Below are positions 26,232-34,649 of a stretch of 50,993 bases of DNA, in pieces. The notes under the pieces were generated by a model. That model searched no databases and was not told the origin of the DNA. It worked only from the letters and a program-made list of their open reading frames with translations. The stretch spans positions 1-50,993 of the forward strand of contig CACXDL010000095.1 of NCBI GenBank assembly GCA_902766395.1. Reading direction: 5' to 3'. The DNA comes from an uncultured bacterium (GTDB lineage: Bacteria; Cyanobacteriota; Vampirovibrionia; Gastranaerophilales; Gastranaerophilaceae). Every line of letters starts with the position of its first letter. The first letter of the stretch is position 1. The translations under genes and the position numbers were made by a program.

Positions 26232-27104
26232 CTATTCTCCCAAATTTAATTGTGAGAATTGTACAATTTTGTTCTTGCCACGTTTTTTAGCATTGTAGAG
26301 TGCGTGTTCTGCATATCTTATAATTGTATTTGCATCTTCTTCACTATCCGGAACACAAGGGAATGTTGCGATTCCGCCTGAAATAGTGATAGGATGACGT
26401 TCTTCTTCTCCTGCAGGAATAAATTCCATGCGTTCAACTTCTTTTCTGAATCTTTCTGCAAATAAAAATGCATTTTCTTCAGAAGTATTAGGAAGAACAA
26501 CTACATACTCTTCATCACCATAGCGTGTAAGAATATCTTCTTTACGAATAACTTGTCTTAGTTTATCTGCAATTGATTTTAATAAAACGTCTCCCCATTC
26601 GTAACCATATATATCGTTTACGGATTTAAAGAAATCTAAATCAAATAACAACAATGATAAAGGTGTTGCATAACGTTTTGCTCTTGAAATTTCTTGATCC
26701 ATGCGTTCAAGTAAATATTTTCTGTTATGTAAGCCTGTAAGTTCATCAGTAGTTGCAAGAGTTTTTAGCTTGTCTCTCAATTCCCTGATTTTAAGCATGT
26801 TCTTTGTTCTGACAACTAATTCCTGTTTGTCAATTGGAGTTTTTATATAATCAAAGGCTACGGATCTTACTGTTGCGCCTTTGAATGTTTCCCCAATAAA
26901 TAATAAAGGATATTTAAACTTTGTTACAGCCAAAACATCTTTAACATTTGGAACATCTTCTATAATAACAACTCCTGGATTTAATTCCTCATAATCCCCA
27001 AGTTTAGAAGCGTCTTCAATTCTGATATTAGAATCTTCAATTGATGCAAGTGTATCTCCTATATCAGAAGTCTTCTTTGTCGTGTAAATTACAATATTTT
27101 TCAT
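26232..27104 (-). CDS. GGDEF-domain protein with degenerate receiver and altered active site
   Basis: A 290-residue protein. Residues 1-110 resemble a response-regulator receiver (VVIIEDV in the acceptor strand, FDYIKTPID at the switch Lys) but lack the paired acidic residues of a phosphorylated one. Residues 125-290 are a GGDEF domain: TDELTGLHNRKYLLERM, LLFDLDFFKSVNDIYGYEWGD, RKEDILTRYGDEEY, ISGGIAT. The signature aligns as GDEEY rather than GG[DE]EF, so the second Gly is Asp; the RxxD inhibitory site (RKED) five residues upstream is intact. It may be a weak diguanylate cyclase or a c-di-GMP receptor. Start at 27104 chosen for its GGAGAGG Shine-Dalgarno sequence. Confidence 0.88.
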   Translation of the reverse strand: MKNIVIYTTKKTSDIGDTLASIEDSNIRIEDASKLGDYEELNPGVVIIEDVPNVKDVLAVTKFKYPLLFIGETFKGATVRSVAFDYIKTPIDKQELVVRTKNMLKIRELRDKLKTLATTDELTGLHNRKYLLERMDQEISRAKRYATPLSLLLFDLDFFKSVNDIYGYEWGDVLLKSIADKLRQVIRKEDILTRYGDEEYVVVLPNTSEENAFLFAERFRKEVERMEFIPAGEEERHPITISGGIATFPCVPDSEEDANTIIRYAEHALYNAKKRGKNKIVQFSQLNLGE

Positions 27105-27168
27105 AACTACCCTCTCCACTTTAAAGGATAGCATATGAGCATGTATCAAGCAAAATTGTTAAGAATGT

Positions 27169-28440
27169 TTACAGTTGAACTCTGATAAGGCTGTCAACAC
27201 TGATTATTGCCGGGTCATTTTTGAATGCGCCAATAACATTTCTAATTGATTTTTCTTTGCATAATTCCGTTATAACAATTATATTTGCGCATTCATCTTT
27301 GATTTGTTTTTGTACAATACTTTCAACACTAATATTGTTATCGCCGCACACTTTACCAATATTACCTATAACGCCCATAACATTTTTTACGGTTATAGCC
27401 ATGTAATATTTATTTTCTGTGTCAACTATATCAATAGGCTCTGCATCTTGTGTATGAAAACATCTCATCATTGGTAAAATATAATCTGATTTATCCAGTT
27501 CGGAAACTATGGCTAAAATATCACCTACAACAGAACTTGCGGTTGGAAATTCTCCTGCTCCGGGCCCGGATAGTGTGACTTCTCCGACGGGATGTCCTGT
27601 TAATGTTACAGCATTTGTAACATAATTTATATGTGCCAGAGTTTTGGATTTTGGAACAAGCATAGGGTGTACTCTTACATCTGCTCTTCCTTGTTCATCC
27701 AGTTCTGCAGACGCAATGAGTTTAATTTTATATCCCATTTCATTTGCGGCTTTCATATCTTCAGGGCGTATTTTTGTAATACCTTCACGATAAACATTTT
27801 CAAGTTTTATCCTTTTGCCAAAAGCAATAGTTGCAAGTGTTGTAATTTTATATGCGGCATCAAAACCTTCAACATCTCCTGTTGGATTTGTTTCGGCGTA
27901 TCCCAAATCCTGTGCTTCTGTTAGTACGTCTGTATAAGATTCTCCAAGTACGTCCATTTTGGTAAGGATGTAATTTGTTGTTCCGTTTAAAATTGCTTTT
28001 ATTTTATTGATTCTGTTTCCTGCAAGAATTGTTTTAATTGGCATAATAAGTGGAATGCCGCCTGCAATCGCTGCTTCATATAGTATAACTCTGTTGTGTT
28101 GCTGTGCAAATTCAAACAATTCCTGGCCATGTTTTGCCAATAACTCTTTATTTGCGGTGACGATGTGTTTTCCATTTGCGATTGCTGTTTTTATTAAATT
28201 AAATGCAGGCTCTGTACCGCCTATAAGTTCTGCTACAATTTGAATTTCAGGGTCATTTACAACTTCATATGCATTGTCTGTAACAATGCTTGTATCAAGT
28301 CCATCAATATTTCTTTTTTTATTTATATTGTGAACAGCGATTTTAGTTACTTCAACATTTTCAAAACTTTTTAGGGTTTTAAAAACCCCGCTGCCAACGG
28401 TCCCAAGACCGATTAAACCAATTTTAATTTTATTTTCCAT
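27169..28440 (-). CDS. hom: Homoserine dehydrogenase
   Basis: A 423-residue NAD(P)-dependent enzyme reducing aspartate semialdehyde to homoserine for threonine and methionine. Motifs: KIGLIGLGTVGSGVF, TANKELLAKHG, EAAIAGGIPLI, ILNGTTNYILTKM, ETNPTGDVEGFDAAYK, and a C-terminal ACT domain (MGVIGNIGKVCGDNNISVESI) for feedback control by threonine. Start at 28440 rather than 28446: TATACT (minus strand, 28447-28452) lies 6 nt before it and there is no Shine-Dalgarno sequence. thrC is 1.5 kb away on the other strand beyond the FliI-type gene. Confidence 0.96.
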   Translation of the reverse strand: MENKIKIGLIGLGTVGSGVFKTLKSFENVEVTKIAVHNINKKRNIDGLDTSIVTDNAYEVVNDPEIQIVAELIGGTEPAFNLIKTAIANGKHIVTANKELLAKHGQELFEFAQQHNRVILYEAAIAGGIPLIMPIKTILAGNRINKIKAILNGTTNYILTKMDVLGESYTDVLTEAQDLGYAETNPTGDVEGFDAAYKITTLATIAFGKRIKLENVYREGITKIRPEDMKAANEMGYKIKLIASAELDEQGRADVRVHPMLVPKSKTLAHINYVTNAVTLTGHPVGEVTLSGPGAGEFPTASSVVGDILAIVSELDKSDYILPMMRCFHTQDAEPIDIVDTENKYYMAITVKNVMGVIGNIGKVCGDNNISVESIVQKQIKDECANIIVITELCKEKSIRNVIGAFKNDPAIISVDSLIRVQL

Positions 28441-28486
28441 AAACATAGTATATCATAACAAAATAAATATCGCATATTTTTACAAA

Positions 28487-28514
28487 TTGATATTCGCGAA
28501 AATATTGCTATAAT
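28487..28514 (+). promoter_or_regulatory. Promoter of the FliI-type ATPase gene
   Basis: TTGATA (28487-28492), 16 nt, TATAAT (28509-28514), then 7 nt to the ATG at 28522. There is no Shine-Dalgarno sequence, so the mRNA should start at or next to the start codon. Confidence 0.6.
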
Positions 28515-28521
28515 AAAAAGT

Positions 28522-29874
28522 ATGGAGCAAGCTCAAATAGATAAAAGTGAATTAGAAGACCTAAAACAGAGGGTCAAAGCCAAACTTGATGAAATACAGC
28601 TTTTTTCATACAAAGGTTCTGTATCAAAGCTTTTGGGCCTTACTGTAGAAGTCAAGTTGCCGGGTTTAAAAATAGGTGATTTGTGTTTCATTGAGACTTA
28701 TGATGGGAAACAAAAACCCGCGGAAGTTCAGGCTTTTAAGGGTGAAGTTGCGCAATTATCGTTACTTCTTGATGGCGAAGGAATAGGTCAGGGAAGTCTT
28801 GTAACATCCACAGGTAAACCAATAATTATTCCTGTAGGGGATTTTTTACTGGGGCGATTGATAGATCCAATGGGTAATCCTATTGACGGTAAGCCTTTAG
28901 ATTTGTCTCGTGCAGAATGGAAGGCAATAGAGGGCCCTCCTCCGGGGCCTTTTGAGCGGCCGATTATAACCGAACAATTCTCAACAGGCGTTCGTGCAAT
29001 TGACGGTTGTATGACAATGGGTGCAGGTCAGCGTTTGGGGCTATTTGCAGGCTCCGGGGTTGGTAAAAGTACCCTTTTAGGTATGATTGCCAGAAATTCT
29101 GACGCAGATGTAAACGTTGTGGCACTTATTGGTGAACGTGGAAGAGAGGTTAAAGAGTTTGTTGAAGATGCTCTTGGCGAATATGGTATGTCGAGATCTG
29201 TTTTAGTTTGTTCTACTGGGGATAAACCTCCTCTTATTCGTCAAAAATGTTTATTAACTGCAACAGCAGTTTGTGAATATTTCAGGGATCAGGGTAAAAA
29301 AGTATTTTTAATGACTGATACCGTAACACGTTGTGCAATGGCTGGGCGTGAAGTTGGTTTATCTTTAGGCGAACCACCTACAATGAAGGGTTATCCGCCA
29401 TCAATTTTCTCTTGGCTGCAAAAAGTATTAGAAAGAGCCGGTAACAGTGAAAAAGGATCAATTACGGCATTATACACGGTGCTTATGGAAGGTGATGATA
29501 TAAATGACCCTATTGTAGATATTGTTCGTGGTATTGTTGATGGGCACATTTTCTTGTCAAGAAAAGTTGCAGAGTCAAATCATTATCCGGCAATTGATGT
29601 TTTGGGAAGTATTTCCCGTTTGATGAGTTCGATAGCATCTCCTGAGCATAAGCAGGCTGCGGCCAAATTAAGAACATTGATGTCTTTATACAGAGAGAAT
29701 AAGGACCTTATTGATGTCGGTATGTACCAGCAAGGTTCAAATCCGCGTTTGGATACAGCTATAGAAATGATGCCGAAAATTAATGCATTTTTGCAACAGC
29801 GTACTGATGACAGTGTAACAATGGAAGGTACAATTAATCAACTCATTGAAATGATGCAGGGAGTGGAAATTTAA
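28522..29874 (+). CDS. fliI: FliI/SctN-type flagellar or type III export ATPase
   Basis: A 450-residue ATPase of the flagellar/T3SS group, related to F1-beta. Motifs: [36 protein letters not shown], Walker [12 protein letters not shown] near residue 176, [39 protein letters not shown], and [16 protein letters not shown]. These distinguish it from ATP synthase and V-ATPase subunits. It would drive export of substrates through a flagellar or injectisome gate. No other flagellar or secretion gene is in the window; hom lies divergent upstream and thrC follows, so it is an orphan here. Whether the genome keeps the rest of an apparatus cannot be seen. Confidence 0.93.
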   Translation: MEQAQIDKSELEDLKQRVKAKLDEIQLFSYKGSVSKLLGLTVEVKLPGLKIGDLCFIETYDGKQKPAEVQAFKGEVAQLSLLLDGEGIGQGSLVTSTGKPIIIPVGDFLLGRLIDPMGNPIDGKPLDLSRAEWKAIEGPPPGPFERPIITEQFSTGVRAIDGCMTMGAGQRLGLFAGSGVGKSTLLGMIARNSDADVNVVALIGERGREVKEFVEDALGEYGMSRSVLVCSTGDKPPLIRQKCLLTATAVCEYFRDQGKKVFLMTDTVTRCAMAGREVGLSLGEPPTMKGYPPSIFSWLQKVLERAGNSEKGSITALYTVLMEGDDINDPIVDIVRGIVDGHIFLSRKVAESNHYPAIDVLGSISRLMSSIASPEHKQAAAKLRTLMSLYRENKDLIDVGMYQQGSNPRLDTAIEMMPKINAFLQQRTDDSVTMEGTINQLIEMMQGVEI

Positions 29875-29923
29875 AAACGATTCTTTTTGTAGTACGATAT
29901 ATAAAAAGAATGTGAGGGAAGGT

Positions 29924-30973
29924 ATGTATACAGGTTTAATTAATAAATACAGACAATATTTACCGGTAAGTGAAACAACTCCGGTTGTAACTTTAAATGA
30001 GGGAAATACTCCGCTTATAAAGGCAGATAATTTAGCAAAAAAAATTGGGATTGATGCTGAAATATATTTAAAATTTGAAGGGTGTAACCCAACAGGCAGT
30101 TTTAAAGACCGTGGTATGACAATGGCTGTAACTAAGGCAAAAGAATCCGGTTCCGGAGCGATTATCTGTGCTTCAACAGGTAATACTTCTGCTTCTGCTG
30201 CAGCTTATGGCGCTAAAGCAGGTTTAAAAACTTTTGTTTTAATCCCTGACGGTTACATTGCTTTAGGAAAATTGTCACAGGCTATGATGTACGGGGCTGA
30301 AATTATTGCCATTCAGGGGAATTTTGACAGAGCTCTTGAAGTTGTAAGAGAAATTTCCGAAAAATATCCGATAACTCTTGTTAATTCAGTAAACCCATAC
30401 AGAATAGAAGGACAAAAAACAGGTGCTTTCGAAATTTGTGAAGCATTAGGTCAGGCTCCTGATTATCATTTCATTCCTGTTGGTAACGCAGGAAATATTA
30501 CTGCTTACTGGAAAGGGTATAAAGAATTTTATGAATTAGGCAAAATACCTGCAAAACCTAAAATGATGGGTTTTGAAGCTGAAGGTGCAGCTGCAATTGT
30601 AAAAGGTGAAAGAATTATGAACCCTGAAACTCTTGCGACAGCAATAAGAATCGGCAACCCTGCAAGTTGGGATAAAGCAGTTGCCGCTCGAGATGAAAGC
30701 AATGGTATGATTAATTTTGTTACAGATGATGAAATTGTAAAAGCATACAAACTTATTGCTTCTTGTGAAGGTGTTTTGGCAGAACCTGCTTCTGCTGCTT
30801 CTGTTGCGGGTTTGATAAAAGTTAAAGATCAGGTTAAAAAAGGTTCAAAAATCGTATGTATTTTAACAGGAAACGGTTTAAAAGATCCTGATAATGCCAT
30901 TAAATATTCCAATGCAGATGTTAAAAAGACATCTGCAGAGCTAAACGATATTCTAAAGGTTATGAATATCTAA
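29924..30973 (+). CDS. thrC: Threonine synthase
   Basis: A 349-residue PLP enzyme converting O-phosphohomoserine to threonine. It matches the cyanobacterial/class 2-like short form: [49 protein letters not shown] with the PLP Lys, [15 protein letters not shown], and [13 protein letters not shown] use the ATG at 29924, which directly follows a GAGGGAAGG Shine-Dalgarno sequence; the GTG at 29912 would lie within it. It is 49 nt after the FliI-type gene and may share its transcript. It works in the same pathway as hom nearby. Confidence 0.95.
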   Translation: MYTGLINKYRQYLPVSETTPVVTLNEGNTPLIKADNLAKKIGIDAEIYLKFEGCNPTGSFKDRGMTMAVTKAKESGSGAIICASTGNTSASAAAYGAKAGLKTFVLIPDGYIALGKLSQAMMYGAEIIAIQGNFDRALEVVREISEKYPITLVNSVNPYRIEGQKTGAFEICEALGQAPDYHFIPVGNAGNITAYWKGYKEFYELGKIPAKPKMMGFEAEGAAAIVKGERIMNPETLATAIRIGNPASWDKAVAARDESNGMINFVTDDEIVKAYKLIASCEGVLAEPASAASVAGLIKVKDQVKKGSKIVCILTGNGLKDPDNAIKYSNADVKKTSAELNDILKVMNI

Positions 30974-30977
30974 TAGT

Positions 30978-32015
30978 TTATAGCCAGGGCTTAATTAAAA
31001 ATTTGATTGCATTTCCTGCAATATGTTGTTCCATGGCATATTCAACTTTTTCCAATGGAAGGGTTTCGGTTATTAGTTTTTCAACTTCAATTTCACCGTT
31101 TGCTATGTATTCAAGTGCTTTTCTGAAGTATTGAGGTGTATGGTGAAAAACACTCATCATTTTTATATCGCTATAGTGCATTTTTGTTGTGTCAAAACTG
31201 ACTTTGGAACCTGATTTGCACCCTCCGAAAAAGTGGACTGTCCCTCCGGGTCTTACATATTCAAAAATTTGTTCCCAAATTTCAGGTAAACCGACACATT
31301 CAATTGCAACATCAAGCCCTTTCCCTTCGTCAGAAAAATCTTTAAAAATCTTTTGAGGATTTTGATATTTTTTCAAATCTATAATTTCGTCTGCATGTGC
31401 AAAATCTTCTGCCATTTTTAATTTTATAGGGTTTCTGCCTGCTACAATTACTCTTGCTCCCATAAGTTTTGCAATTCTTGCAAACATTAATCCAATTGGA
31501 CCAATACCAATAATGCCAACGCTTTGACCTTCTTTTATTTCGGTTCTGTATGCTCCGTGTACAACATTTGCCAACGGTTCACAAAATGCAGCTTTATCAA
31601 AACTCAAATTATCAGGTAAAATCAGCATATTTTTTTGTACAATTCTTGCAGGTACGGTTATATATTGAGCATAAGCACCGTTTAAAAGATCCAAATTTTC
31701 ACATAAATTATATTGTTCATGCTTACAGTAAAAACATTCTCCGCATGGCGCAGAATTTGCCGCAACAACTCTGTCGCCGACTTTAAATCCTTTAACTCCT
31801 TTTCCTGTTTTTTCTACAATACCTGAGAATTCATGTCCAAAGCCTGATGGTATTTTTTTTATTAAAACAGGGTGTCCTCTGCGAAATGTTTTTACATCTG
31901 TTCCGCAGGTTAGTGCAGACATAACCTTTACAACAACTTCGCCATCTTTGGGTTCTTGTATGGGAACATCTTCAAATTTTATATTTTTAGGTCCGTAATA
32001 TCTGATTGCTTTCAT
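30978..32015 (-). CDS. Zinc-dependent medium-chain dehydrogenase (sorbitol/threonine dehydrogenase-like)
   Basis: A 345-residue MDR-family enzyme. N-terminal GroES-like domain with catalytic zinc ligands (CGTDVKTF, GHEFSG) and four structural-zinc Cys in CGECFYCKHEQYNLC; Rossmann domain with GIIGIGPIGLMFARIAKLMGA. The substrate is a secondary alcohol or polyol; the exact one cannot be told. The ATG is immediately preceded by a hairpin and U-run, the terminator of the upstream unknown gene, with a TATAAT inside its loop that could be the -10 of this gene. It converges on thrC, 4 nt apart. Confidence 0.9.
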   Translation of the reverse strand: MKAIRYYGPKNIKFEDVPIQEPKDGEVVVKVMSALTCGTDVKTFRRGHPVLIKKIPSGFGHEFSGIVEKTGKGVKGFKVGDRVVAANSAPCGECFYCKHEQYNLCENLDLLNGAYAQYITVPARIVQKNMLILPDNLSFDKAAFCEPLANVVHGAYRTEIKEGQSVGIIGIGPIGLMFARIAKLMGARVIVAGRNPIKLKMAEDFAHADEIIDLKKYQNPQKIFKDFSDEGKGLDVAIECVGLPEIWEQIFEYVRPGGTVHFFGGCKSGSKVSFDTTKMHYSDIKMMSVFHHTPQYFRKALEYIANGEIEVEKLITETLPLEKVEYAMEQHIAGNAIKFLIKPWL

Positions 32016-32017
32016 GT

Positions 32018-32056
32018 AAAAATCCTAACATGATTATATCACATTAGGATTTTTTT
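32018..32056. terminator. Terminator between an unknown gene and a dehydrogenase gene
   Basis: AAAAATCCTAA (32018-32028) pairs with TTAGGATTTTT (32044-32054), loop ~15 nt. On the minus strand the stem is followed by TTTTTAC and then the dehydrogenase ATG; on the plus strand by TTTTTTT. It ends the 258-residue gene. The loop carries TATAAT on the minus strand. Confidence 0.75.
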
Positions 32057-32076
32057 ATAATTTGTTTTATTCTTGA

Positions 32077-32853
32077 TTAGTTAAATAAATTTACAACATT
32101 TGTTCTGTCTTTATTATATACAACACTTGTGCCAACCGTACCGTCAGATCTTAGCAAATCTCTATATACACAATTGTATTCAGGTTTTTCTTTGTTTGTT
32201 ACCCATACAGTTTTCATTGTTTGCTTTCCGTTTGCATCGTATTCTTCTACGATATGGTTTGTGCTGTATTTATTTTCTTCTGTTTGTTCGGTGAATTTTA
32301 CCCCTTTAGCCTTAAGATTATTTATATAATCTTCAACTTTTGTTTGACAAGTTAACCCGTCATGGCTGATTGTTTCCTGTGGTATTTCGTCATTGTAATA
32401 GTGATGGGTATGGAATTCTAATTTCCCGTTTGCATCTTTACCATCGGTGCAGATTCTTTTGTCTTTGTTGTAAGAATATTCTTCAGAGCCTAAATATACG
32501 GCTTTGCCATCAATATTTTTCCATACATTAACTTTGGATTCTTTATTGATGTCTGTATTGTATTCTACTATATCTGTGTATTCTTCATCTTTTTCTATTT
32601 TGTAATCTTTGCCTTCGACTTTTCCGTTTTTATTTAATTTAGCTACATATTCTTCAATTGTCGGAGCTTTAAATGTATTAACCTGCGGAGCAGCATAAGC
32701 CATTGAAGCTGCGCTTGCAGCACTTGATGCAACTTCTGTTTGCTGTGGAGCTTCATTCTGAGGCTTAGAAACAGCGGTTTTTTCATCCGGTTTAGTTACT
32801 TGTTGAGTTTTTACCTGCTGTATTAAATTAGTGCTATTAATTGAGTCAACCAT
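32077..32853 (-). CDS. Unknown 258-residue protein with duplicated domain
   Basis: No family recognised. Residues 1-60 are Gln/Thr/Ala/Ser-rich and disordered-looking with no signal peptide. The rest contains two diverged copies of one ~75-residue unit: first around IEEYVAKLNKNGKVEGKDY...IVEYNTDINKES..NVWKN, then VEDYINNLKAKGVKF...IVEEYDANGKQTMKTVWVTN, each beginning with a short helix and continuing as probable beta-hairpins (cf. EEYSYNKDKR and VVYNKDRTN at equal places). Start at 32853 chosen for the AAAGGGG Shine-Dalgarno sequence 6 nt upstream. It has its own terminator. The unstructured N-terminus would suit an exported protein, but that is a guess. Confidence 0.75.
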   Translation of the reverse strand: MVDSINSTNLIQQVKTQQVTKPDEKTAVSKPQNEAPQQTEVASSAASAASMAYAAPQVNTFKAPTIEEYVAKLNKNGKVEGKDYKIEKDEEYTDIVEYNTDINKESKVNVWKNIDGKAVYLGSEEYSYNKDKRICTDGKDANGKLEFHTHHYYNDEIPQETISHDGLTCQTKVEDYINNLKAKGVKFTEQTEENKYSTNHIVEEYDANGKQTMKTVWVTNKEKPEYNCVYRDLLRSDGTVGTSVVYNKDRTNVVNLFN

Positions 32854-32925
32854 ATATTCCCCTTTCAAGTTCTATAAAATTATAAAAACATTTTGGGAAA
32901 ATTTATTGCTTGTATGTGAAGTTTT

Positions 32926-33903
32926 TTAAATTTTGATGTATGCTTTTAAAATTTTATTACTCAATGTATCGTCAATTGCTTTTTGAACTTGTTCTAAAGG
33001 ATATTCTGTTGATAAATTTTTTACTTTAACTTCTTTATTTTTAAGAAGTGTAAGGGAATCTTTAAGATCTGCAGGAGAAGGCGAGTAACTGCCAAGAACA
33101 GTTAATTCTCTGTAATAAATTTCATTATTAGGAAATCCGTTATTTTGAGGTGTTGAAGAAAATACAAGAATTTTGCCGCCATCTCTGACGTATTTTAATG
33201 CCGTAGGAATTGCTTTATCTGAGCCTGATGTCATAAATACGCAATCAACTTTTATACTTTCACACAAATCAGGTACTAAAAAGGCTTCTATTCCTATATT
33301 TTTCAGTAATTCAACTCTTGAAGATATTAAATCACATCCGATAACTTTATATCCGAAGGCTTTTAAGGCTTGAGCCATAAGTATTCCAATTGAACCTAAA
33401 CCAACAACCAATGCACTTGAATTTTCTTTAAGAGAAGCTCTTTTTACGGCTCTTATGCAGCAACCGAGCGGTTCATAAAACGCTGCTTCGTCATTAGATA
33501 AGTTTTCGGGCTTTATGTATGCAACATTTTGTAAATGTTCTTCGGAAACGAAAACAAATTCGCTAAAGCCGCCTGGTTTAATGTTTGTTTGTTTAAAATG
33601 TCTGCACATCGAAACATTTCCGTTTTTGCAGTATTCGCATTTGCCGCACGGTATGTGGTGAGAGGTTATGATTACATCTCCTGTTTTAAAGTTTGTTTCT
33701 GAGTTTATTTCAAGTATTTCAGCGACAATTTCATGTCCTAAAACTGTACCTTCTTTTGCGAGATGCTGTTTTAGTTTTACTATATCAGAACCGCATAAAC
33801 CACATCCCAAAACTTTTACAATAGCGCCTTTACGTCCGCTTAATTTTTCATCTTCTCTTTCTTTTGTGATAATAATATTATTTTTTATTTCTGCAATTTT
33901 CAT
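32926..33903 (-). CDS. Zinc-dependent medium-chain alcohol dehydrogenase
   Basis: A second MDR enzyme of 325 residues, distinct from the one at 30978-32015. Visible: GCGLCGSDIVKL and LGHEIVAEI for catalytic zinc, structural-zinc Cys in PCGKCEYCKNGNVSMC, and ALVVGLGSIGILMAQALKAFG for NAD(P). It is ~20 residues shorter than usual. AGGT before the ATG is a fair Shine-Dalgarno sequence. It sits upstream of the unknown 258-residue gene on the same strand with 72 nt between. Substrate unknown; resemblance is to sorbitol/threonine dehydrogenases. Confidence 0.88.
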   Translation of the reverse strand: MKIAEIKNNIIITKEREDEKLSGRKGAIVKVLGCGLCGSDIVKLKQHLAKEGTVLGHEIVAEILEINSETNFKTGDVIITSHHIPCGKCEYCKNGNVSMCRHFKQTNIKPGGFSEFVFVSEEHLQNVAYIKPENLSNDEAAFYEPLGCCIRAVKRASLKENSSALVVGLGSIGILMAQALKAFGYKVIGCDLISSRVELLKNIGIEAFLVPDLCESIKVDCVFMTSGSDKAIPTALKYVRDGGKILVFSSTPQNNGFPNNEIYYRELTVLGSYSPSPADLKDSLTLLKNKEVKVKNLSTEYPLEQVQKAIDDTLSNKILKAYIKI

Positions 33904-33953
33904 TTTTACCTCTCAATATAATAATTTTAACATAAATGTATATAATAAGATTC

Positions 33954-33982
33954 TGTACAAATAATATCTTCTTTGTTATAAT
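33954..33982 (+). promoter_or_regulatory. Probable rubrerythrin promoter
   Basis: TGTACA (33954-33959, four of six consensus bases), 17 nt, then TATAAT (33977-33982), about 50 nt before the rubrerythrin start. No clear PerR-type box seen. Confidence 0.5.
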
Positions 33983-34033
33983 CTGAATTGTAAAAATAAG
34001 GTGTATAGTATTTTAGGAAGAAAGGTGGTTATA

Positions 34034-34570
34034 ATGAAATACGTATGTACAGTATGTGGATGGTCTATTGATGCGGATAAGCAACCAGATAAATGCCCTA
34101 TTTGCGGCGCAACAACATTTTCCGCAGTTGGTGGCGGCGAAAAAGTTTATGCCTGTGAGCATAAGGTAGGAGACGGAAAAGTTGAAGATGCTGAAATCAT
34201 GGAAGGTTTGAGAGCAAACTTTAATGGTGAATGTTCTGAAGTTGGTATGTATTTGGCAATGTCAAGAGTTGCAGAAAGAGAAGGATACCCTGAAATTGCA
34301 GAGGCATATAAAAGATACGCTTTCGAAGAAGCAGAACACGCTGCTAAATTTGCAGAACTTCTTGGTGAAGTTTTGACAAACTCAACTAAGAAAAATCTTG
34401 AAATGAGAGCTGAAGCAGAACACGGTGCATGTGAAGGAAAACTTGCAATTGCAAGAAGAGCAAAAGAATTAGGCTATGATGCAATACATGACACAGTGCA
34501 TGAAATGGCAAAAGATGAAGCACGTCATGGTAAAGGTTTTGATGGCTTATTAAAAAGATATTTTTCTTAG
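34034..34570 (+). CDS. Rubredoxin-rubrerythrin (reverse rubrerythrin) peroxidase
   Basis: A 178-residue peroxide-scavenging protein of anaerobes. Unlike classical rubrerythrin, the rubredoxin domain is N-terminal: [24 protein letters not shown] holds the two C-x2-C iron ligands. The diiron four-helix domain follows ([57 protein letters not shown]). It reduces hydrogen peroxide using NADH-derived electrons in the cytoplasm. Start at 34034 from the AAAGGTGG Shine-Dalgarno sequence and the MKYVCTVCG family start; an upstream in-frame ATG at 34001 is less likely. It has its own promoter and terminator. Confidence 0.95.
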   Translation: MKYVCTVCGWSIDADKQPDKCPICGATTFSAVGGGEKVYACEHKVGDGKVEDAEIMEGLRANFNGECSEVGMYLAMSRVAEREGYPEIAEAYKRYAFEEAEHAAKFAELLGEVLTNSTKKNLEMRAEAEHGACEGKLAIARRAKELGYDAIHDTVHEMAKDEARHGKGFDGLLKRYFS

Positions 34571-34591
34571 CTTAACTTATTTATGAATAAA

Positions 34592-34649
34592 AATTAAATG
34601 GCTCTGAAACTGTACAAAATAAAAAAGTTAGTTTCAGAGCTATTTAATT
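34592..34649. terminator. Long bidirectional terminator
   Basis: AATTAAATGGCTCTGAAACT (34592-34611) pairs with AGTTTCAGAGCTATTTAATT (34630-34649) over nearly 20 bp with one mismatch; a T-run follows. It ends rubrerythrin and, on the other strand, overlaps the stop codon of the MFS-glycosyltransferase gene. Confidence 0.85.
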
